Shown here in pieces: positions 13,451 to 17,442 of a stretch of 17,442 bases of DNA. Made by a program: the position numbers and the translations under genes. This stretch comes from an uncultured Collinsella sp. (lineage in GTDB: Bacteria > Actinomycetota > Coriobacteriia > Coriobacteriales > Coriobacteriaceae): the NCBI GenBank assembly GCA_900550965.1, contig URUC01000038.1:1-17442 (forward strand). The letters are read 5' to 3'. Under the pieces are notes generated by a model. It did no database searches. It was given only the letters and a program-made list of their open reading frames with translations, and was not told the origin of the DNA. Positions within the stretch are counted from its first letter, which is position 1. Every line of letters begins with the position of its first letter.

Positions 13451-14263
13451 ATGTCGTATCGCGTGTCGACTCAGGTCTACAGCGGGCCGTTCGACCTGTT
13501 GCTGCAGCTGGTAACCCGCCAAAAAGTAGATATCGGCGCCATCTCCATCAGCGAGGTGGCCGAGCAGTACCTTGCCGAGGTGGAGCGCATCGAGGCGCTG
13601 GACCTGGACGTGGCGAGCGACTTTCTGCTGGTCGCGGCAACCCTTCTGGACATCAAGGCCGCCTCTCTGGTGCCGCAGGAGGCCCCGCGCAAAGTCGATG
13701 ACGACGATGACGAGTTCGACGAAGACCTCGAGGAACTCAGCGCGCTCGACGGCGACGCCTTGCGCGAGGTCCTGATCCAGCGCCTGATTGCCTACAAGCA
13801 GTTTAAAGGCGCGGCTGCGGCCCTCGGTGCCCGCATGCAGGCCGAAAGCCGTATGCATCCGCGTGTGGCCGGCCCCGACCCTGAGTTCCTAGGGCTCATG
13901 CCCGACTATCTGGCTGGCATCACCCTGCGCGGCCTGGCCGTTATCTGTGCCGACCTGGACGGCAAGCGCCAGACCTTCCTGCTGGAGGCCGAGCATGTGG
14001 CGCCGCATCGCGTACCGCTCGACCTGACCGTGGCCTCAGTCGACCGCTTTACCATGGCGCACCAAACCTGCACCTTCCGCGAGCTGTTGGACGGCGACGC
14101 CACCACCGAGCAACTCGTCGTCACCTTCCTGGCCATGCTTGAGCTTGCCAAGCGCGGTTCGCTCACGCTGAGCCAGGACGAGATCTTCGGAACCATCTGC
14201 ATCAACCGAGTCGAGGGCGCCGAGGCATACGTGCCCGGCGAGGGCCCCGAGCTCACCGAATAG
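13451..14263 (+). CDS. scpA: Segregation and condensation protein ScpA
   Basis: ScpA is the kleisin subunit that bridges the SMC ATPase heads and works with ScpB to compact and separate chromosomes. The protein has 270 residues. The N-terminal SMC-neck-binding segment is clear (YSGPFDLLLQLV, KVDIGAISISEVAEQYL, DVASDFLLVAATLLDIKA). It is followed by an acidic linker (VDDDDDEFDEDLEEL) and a C-terminal winged-helix region (FLAMLELAKRGSLTLSQDEIFGTI). ATG at 13451 has an excellent AAAGGAGG site. It lies 11 nt before scpB, so the pair should be produced together. No oddities were seen. smc itself is not in the window. Confidence 0.95.
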   Translation: MSYRVSTQVYSGPFDLLLQLVTRQKVDIGAISISEVAEQYLAEVERIEALDLDVASDFLLVAATLLDIKAASLVPQEAPRKVDDDDDEFDEDLEELSALDGDALREVLIQRLIAYKQFKGAAAALGARMQAESRMHPRVAGPDPEFLGLMPDYLAGITLRGLAVICADLDGKRQTFLLEAEHVAPHRVPLDLTVASVDRFTMAHQTCTFRELLDGDATTEQLVVTFLAMLELAKRGSLTLSQDEIFGTICINRVEGAEAYVPGEGPELTE

Positions 14264-14274
14264 GAGCAGCAACC

Positions 14275-15003
14275 ATGTCAACCCTTTCAACGCTGGAGGC
14301 AAACAGCCTCAAAGGCGCCCTCGAGGCGCTGCTGCTGGTGTCGAGCGACCCGGTGAGTGCGCCCGCGCTCGCCGGCGCACTGGATATCGCCCCCGGCGAG
14401 TGCGCGTCGCTGCTCGCCGAGCTCAAGGTTGAGTACGAGGAGGCCAACCGCGGCTTTCAGCTGCGCGAGGTCGCCGGCGGCTGGCGCCTGTTTACGCATC
14501 CCGCCTACCACGACGTGGTCGAGGCCTACGTGCTGAGCTGGGACACGCAAAAGCTGTCGCAGGCGGCGCTCGAAACCCTGGCCGTCATCGCATACCACCA
14601 GCCTGTGACGCGCGAGGTGGTCAAGGGCATCCGCGGCGTCAACTCCGACGGCGTCATCGCGTCGCTCGTGGACAAGGGCCTGGTGCGCGAGCTCGGCCGC
14701 GATCCCCAGCGCGGTCAGGCCATCATTTACGGCACGACCAACGCCTTCTTGGAAAAGTTCGGTCTGCGCTCCACCCGCGACCTGCCCGACCTGGAGCAGT
14801 TTGCCCCCGACGAGCAATCGCGTCAGTTTATCCGCGAGCGCCTGAGCGGCCGCAGCATTCAGTCCACGCTCGAGGAGCAGGCCGATGACCTGGACGAAGA
14901 GCGCGAACTGCTCGATACCGATGTTGAAGATGTTGAGGCAGTCGAGGACTTGGAAACCCTGGTCGTCGACGAGACCTCGGAGGATTTGCATGACGAGGAC
15001 TAA
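14275..15003 (+). CDS. scpB: Segregation and condensation protein ScpB
   Basis: ScpB is the winged-helix partner of ScpA in the SMC condensin complex. The protein has 242 residues. It shows LKGALEALLLVSSDPVSA, the GGWRLFTHPAYHDVVEAYV segment, the hallmark LSQAALETLAVIAYHQPVTR, the IRGVNSDGVIASLVDKGLV turn, and the FLEKFGLRSTRDLPDL motif. After about residue 190 there is a strongly acidic low-complexity tail (DDLDEERELLDTDVEDVEAV), longer than in many homologues. ATG at 14275 has AGGAG about 8 nt upstream. The 3' end overlaps the pseudouridine synthase start by 14 nt, and the acidic tail DNA carries that gene's GGAGG ribosome site. Confidence 0.95.
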   Translation: MSTLSTLEANSLKGALEALLLVSSDPVSAPALAGALDIAPGECASLLAELKVEYEEANRGFQLREVAGGWRLFTHPAYHDVVEAYVLSWDTQKLSQAALETLAVIAYHQPVTREVVKGIRGVNSDGVIASLVDKGLVRELGRDPQRGQAIIYGTTNAFLEKFGLRSTRDLPDLEQFAPDEQSRQFIRERLSGRSIQSTLEEQADDLDEERELLDTDVEDVEAVEDLETLVVDETSEDLHDED

Positions 15004-15955
15004 CGAAGTAGGGGAGACGCGCGCCATGGGTAACGCAGTACCCGCCACCGACGCCCAGCCCGTCTATCCGCACACCATGCGCCTGCAGCGCTTTTTGGCG
15101 CGCGCGGGCGTGGCGAGCCGCCGTGGCTCGGAGGACCTAATGACCGCCGGCCGCGTGACCGTCAACGGCCAGGTCGCGACCGAACTGGGCACCAAGGTCG
15201 ACGTCGACCGCGACCATATCGAGGTCGACGGCATGCCCGTCAAGCTCAACCAGGGCGCCGTGTACTTGATGCTCTACAAGCCGACCGGCTACCTCACCAC
15301 CATGAGCGACCCGCAGGAGCGCCCTTGCGTGGCCGACCTGGTCCCGCGCGACCGCTTTCCGGGCCTGTTTCCAGTGGGCCGCCTGGACCGCGACACCACG
15401 GGCCTTTTGCTCTTTACCACCGACGGCGACCTGTCGCAGGATCTGCTGCACCCCAGCAAGCACGTCTACAAGACCTACCAGGCGCTCGTGGACGGACGGC
15501 TGTCCGACCGCGACTTGGAACCACTCCGCAGCGGCATCGAGCTCGACGACGGTCTGTGCCAGCCGGCGATCTGCCGCGTCATCAACGCGCGCGAGGCCGA
15601 GGCCGTAGCTCCCCAGGGCGTCAAACCCGGCACCACCGCCGTGGAGGTCATAATCCGCGAGGGTCGTAAAAACCAGGTCAAGCGCATGCTGGGCAAGATT
15701 CACCATCCTGTGATCCGCCTGCACCGCTGCAACTTTGCCGGCCTTGAGCTCGAGGGCGTGGCCAAGGGCTCATGGCGCGAGCTCACCGACCGCGAGGTGC
15801 AGATCCTTAAAAGCGGCGGCATCCCGCCCAAGCAGGCGAGCGCCAAGCACAACGGCGGCAAGCCCCAAGATACGCCCGCCAGCCGCACGCGTCACCACGG
15901 CAGCCACGGCTCCGCACCCAAGCGCAACACCTACCGCGAGCGCTACACAGGCTAG
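14990..15955 (+). CDS. rluB: Ribosomal large-subunit-type pseudouridine synthase (RluB/RsuA family)
   Basis: Converts a uridine in ribosomal RNA to pseudouridine; RluB acts on 23S rRNA helix 89/90 region, RsuA on 16S. The chosen start (ATG 14990, GGAGG 6 nt upstream, 14-nt overlap with scpB) gives 321 residues. ATG 15026 is a weaker alternative. An N-terminal S4 RNA-binding domain (RLQRFLARAGVASRRGSEDL, GRVTVNGQVATELG) precedes the catalytic domain. YLMLYKPTGYLTTMSDP and the catalytic Asp133 in GRLDRDTTGLLLF lie in that domain, followed by EGRKNQVKRMLGKI. The last 45 or so residues are a low-complexity basic tail rich in His, Lys, Arg and Gly (for example RTRHHGSHGSAPKR), beyond the enzyme core. 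Position after scpB is typical for rluB; the exact target base is not provable here. Confidence 0.9.
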   Translation: MTRTNEVGETRAMGNAVPATDAQPVYPHTMRLQRFLARAGVASRRGSEDLMTAGRVTVNGQVATELGTKVDVDRDHIEVDGMPVKLNQGAVYLMLYKPTGYLTTMSDPQERPCVADLVPRDRFPGLFPVGRLDRDTTGLLLFTTDGDLSQDLLHPSKHVYKTYQALVDGRLSDRDLEPLRSGIELDDGLCQPAICRVINAREAEAVAPQGVKPGTTAVEVIIREGRKNQVKRMLGKIHHPVIRLHRCNFAGLELEGVAKGSWRELTDREVQILKSGGIPPKQASAKHNGGKPQDTPASRTRHHGSHGSAPKRNTYRERYTG

Positions 15956-16020
15956 GCAACCCGCCGCGCCCCAGCGCCCCGAACCATACCAGCACGTCAA
16001 CCACCGAAAGGAAGCATTGC

Positions 16021-16707
16021 ATGATCGTCGCCATCGACGGCCCCGCCGGTTCCGGCAAATCCACCATCGCCAAGGAGATCGCCCGCCAGCTGGGCTTTAA
16101 CAAGCTCGACACGGGCGCCATGTATCGCGCCGTCACCTTCGCCGCGCTCGACCGCGGCATCGATCTGGACGACGAGACGGCCATCGACGCCCTCGCCGAG
16201 CAGATCGAGATTCGCTTTACCAACGGCACCGGCGAGGACACGCGCCTGACCATTGACGGCCAGGACGCTTCGGCCGCCATCCGTACCCCGCAGGTCGACG
16301 CCAACGTATCCAAGGTCTCGGCCTACCCGGGCGTGCGCGCCGCCATGCTCATTCACCAGCGCCGCGCCGCCGAGGACCGCGATATCGTGGCCGAGGGTCG
16401 CGACATCGGTACCGTCGTATTCCCCAACGCGCAGGTCAAGGTCTTCCTGACCGCTGACCCGCGCGAGCGCGCCCGTCGCCGCGTGCTGCAGCGCCACCAG
16501 AACGACGCCCAGACGCTCACCACCGAGCAGCTCGAGGCCGAGGTCGACGAGACCCTCGACGCCCTCAAGCAGCGCGATAAACTCGACAGCAGCCGCGAGG
16601 TGGCGCCGCTCGTGCCCGCCGAGGACGCCGTGCACGTCGACTCCACCGCCCACACCATCGACGAGGTCGTCCGCATTATCGAGGACCTCATCAACCAAAG
16701 GAGGTAG
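16021..16707 (+). CDS. cmk: Cytidylate kinase
   Basis: Phosphorylates CMP and dCMP with ATP, feeding nucleotide synthesis and lipid precursor supply. The protein has 228 residues, the normal length. P-loop GPAGSGKST (7-15) is at the start, followed by DTGAMYRAVTFAAL, the CMP-binding insert, SAYPGVRAAMLIHQR, and EGRDIGTVVFPNAQVKVFLTA with the catalytic arginine region. The lid contains DPRERARRRVLQ. ATG at 16021 has AAAGGAAG 8 nt upstream. It lies 65 nt after the pseudouridine synthase gene, with no terminator between. The ribosome site of the following acyltransferase gene is inside its last codons. Confidence 0.96.
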   Translation: MIVAIDGPAGSGKSTIAKEIARQLGFNKLDTGAMYRAVTFAALDRGIDLDDETAIDALAEQIEIRFTNGTGEDTRLTIDGQDASAAIRTPQVDANVSKVSAYPGVRAAMLIHQRRAAEDRDIVAEGRDIGTVVFPNAQVKVFLTADPRERARRRVLQRHQNDAQTLTTEQLEAEVDETLDALKQRDKLDSSREVAPLVPAEDAVHVDSTAHTIDEVVRIIEDLINQRR

Positions 16708-16710
16708 CCC

Positions 16711-17439
16711 ATGCGCCTGTTTAAACAGACGCCCGAGGATTACTACAACGCCCCCTACGCCGAGTTCCCAGCGCTCATCCGCGGCACCGTCGTCGTAGTC
16801 ATGGCCATCCTTTGGGCCTTCTCCAAGCTCATGTGGCGTTGGAAGGTCGAGGACGCTGACCTGCTGTTTGAGCGTCAGGAAGGCCGCGGCAGCGTGGTCA
16901 TCTGCAACCACACCTCGATGGCCGAGCTCTTGGCCGTGGAGACGGCGTTGTTCTTTGGGGGCCGCCGCATCCGTCCCATCTTTAAGTCCGAGTTCGCCAA
17001 GAGCAAGATTGTGCGCTGGGCCTTTAGCCGCGTGGGCGGCATCCCCGTGGAGCGCGGTACTGCCGATATGAAGTGCCTGCGCGCCGCCCAGCATGCGCTG
17101 CAGCGCGGCGAGGACGTCCTGATCTTCCCCGAGGGCACGCGCATCCGCTCGCGCGAGATCAAGCCAGAGGTCCACGGCGGCTTTGCGCTCATCGCTCAGA
17201 TGGGCAAGGCGCCCGTCAACCCGCTCGCCATCTGCGGCTGGTCCGACATCACGCCCGCGGGCAAAAAGCTCATGCGTCCCAAGAAGTGCTGGATTCGTGC
17301 CGGCAAGGCCGTCTCGCTTTCGGACGCGCCGGCCGGGCTTAAGCGTACGGAGCGCCTGGCCTGGTTTGAGTCCGAGGCCATGAACCGCGTCTACGCCATG
17401 CGAGACGAGCTGTGCGCCGAGCATCCGGGCAGGTTCTAG
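16711..17439 (+). CDS. plsC: PlsC-type 1-acyl-glycerol-3-phosphate acyltransferase
   Basis: Membrane-associated acyltransferase expected to make phosphatidic acid from lysophosphatidic acid. The protein has 242 residues. One hydrophobic segment near residues 23-45 (GTVVVVMAILWAFSKLMW) anchors it. Motif I reads CNHTSMAE, with His67 and Glu72 where the family has HX4D. Motif II is in GGIPVERG (about 109-116), motif III is FPEGTRIRS (139-147), and motif IV is in APVNPLAICGW. ATG at 16711 has AAAGGAGG overlapping the cmk stop and spaced 6 nt, so it is coupled to cmk. Stop at 17439 is 3 nt from the window end. The exact acyl donor and acceptor are not known, and the Glu in motif I makes it somewhat atypical. 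Confidence 0.88.
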   Translation: MRLFKQTPEDYYNAPYAEFPALIRGTVVVVMAILWAFSKLMWRWKVEDADLLFERQEGRGSVVICNHTSMAELLAVETALFFGGRRIRPIFKSEFAKSKIVRWAFSRVGGIPVERGTADMKCLRAAQHALQRGEDVLIFPEGTRIRSREIKPEVHGGFALIAQMGKAPVNPLAICGWSDITPAGKKLMRPKKCWIRAGKAVSLSDAPAGLKRTERLAWFESEAMNRVYAMRDELCAEHPGRF

Positions 17440-17442
17440 CCA

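Noticed and set aside
14885..14989. Longer pseudouridine synthase start at 14885
   Set aside because: It would overlap scpB by over 100 nt; ATG at 14990 has a GGAGG site at ideal spacing.
15997..17424. 475-residue open frame antisense to cmk and plsC
   Set aside because: It opposes two well-identified genes with ribosome sites and motifs. Long antisense frames are expected in GC-rich coding DNA, and the translation resembles no family.

Overview
The window is high-GC DNA with dense coding, short intergenic gaps and clear AGGAGG-type ribosome sites. The gene content is a glycogen operon with paired glgC/glgD, followed by tRNA-Ala(GGC), an ABC-F ATPase, an M50 protease, and scpA-scpB-rluB-cmk-plsC. 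Together these suggest a gut Coriobacteriia genome, most likely Collinsella. That assignment rests on my recall of family resemblance and gene order, not on a search.

The left half (1-8430, minus strand) is one glycogen operon, transcribed leftwards in the order glgB, glgP, glgC, glgD, glgA. The encoded proteins cover ADP-glucose synthesis (GlgC with its non-catalytic partner GlgD), chain elongation (GlgA), branching (GlgB) and phosphorolysis (GlgP). glgA runs off the left edge. glgP is split by a frameshift that looks like a 7-nt deletion in the pyridoxal-phosphate/phosphate-site motif. GlgB carries a long Lys/Ala/Pro-rich, histone-H1-like C-terminal tail and lacks a normally conserved active-site histidine. 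Several gaps in the operon hold strong hairpins.

Positions 8430-8760 form a divergent control region. It contains a candidate extended -10 promoter for the glycogen operon, a roughly 190-nt leader with a chain of hairpins, and two clusters of inverted GGTAAAAC half-sites. One cluster is a perfect 10+10 dyad lying over the -35 region. The other contains an AAAACGTTTT palindrome typical of LacI-family operators.

The right half (8761-17439, plus strand) starts with a HAD-family phosphatase/phosphomutase-like gene and thiamine pyrophosphokinase. A tRNA-Ala gene with its own promoter and a strong intrinsic terminator follows. A long head-to-tail cluster then runs to the window end: ABC-F ATPase, a small membrane protein, an M50 site-2-type protease, scpA, scpB, a 23S-type pseudouridine synthase, cytidylate kinase and a PlsC-type acyltransferase. 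Many junctions overlap or have the ribosome site inside the previous gene, suggesting translational coupling. No insertion sequences, CRISPR arrays or phage genes were seen.
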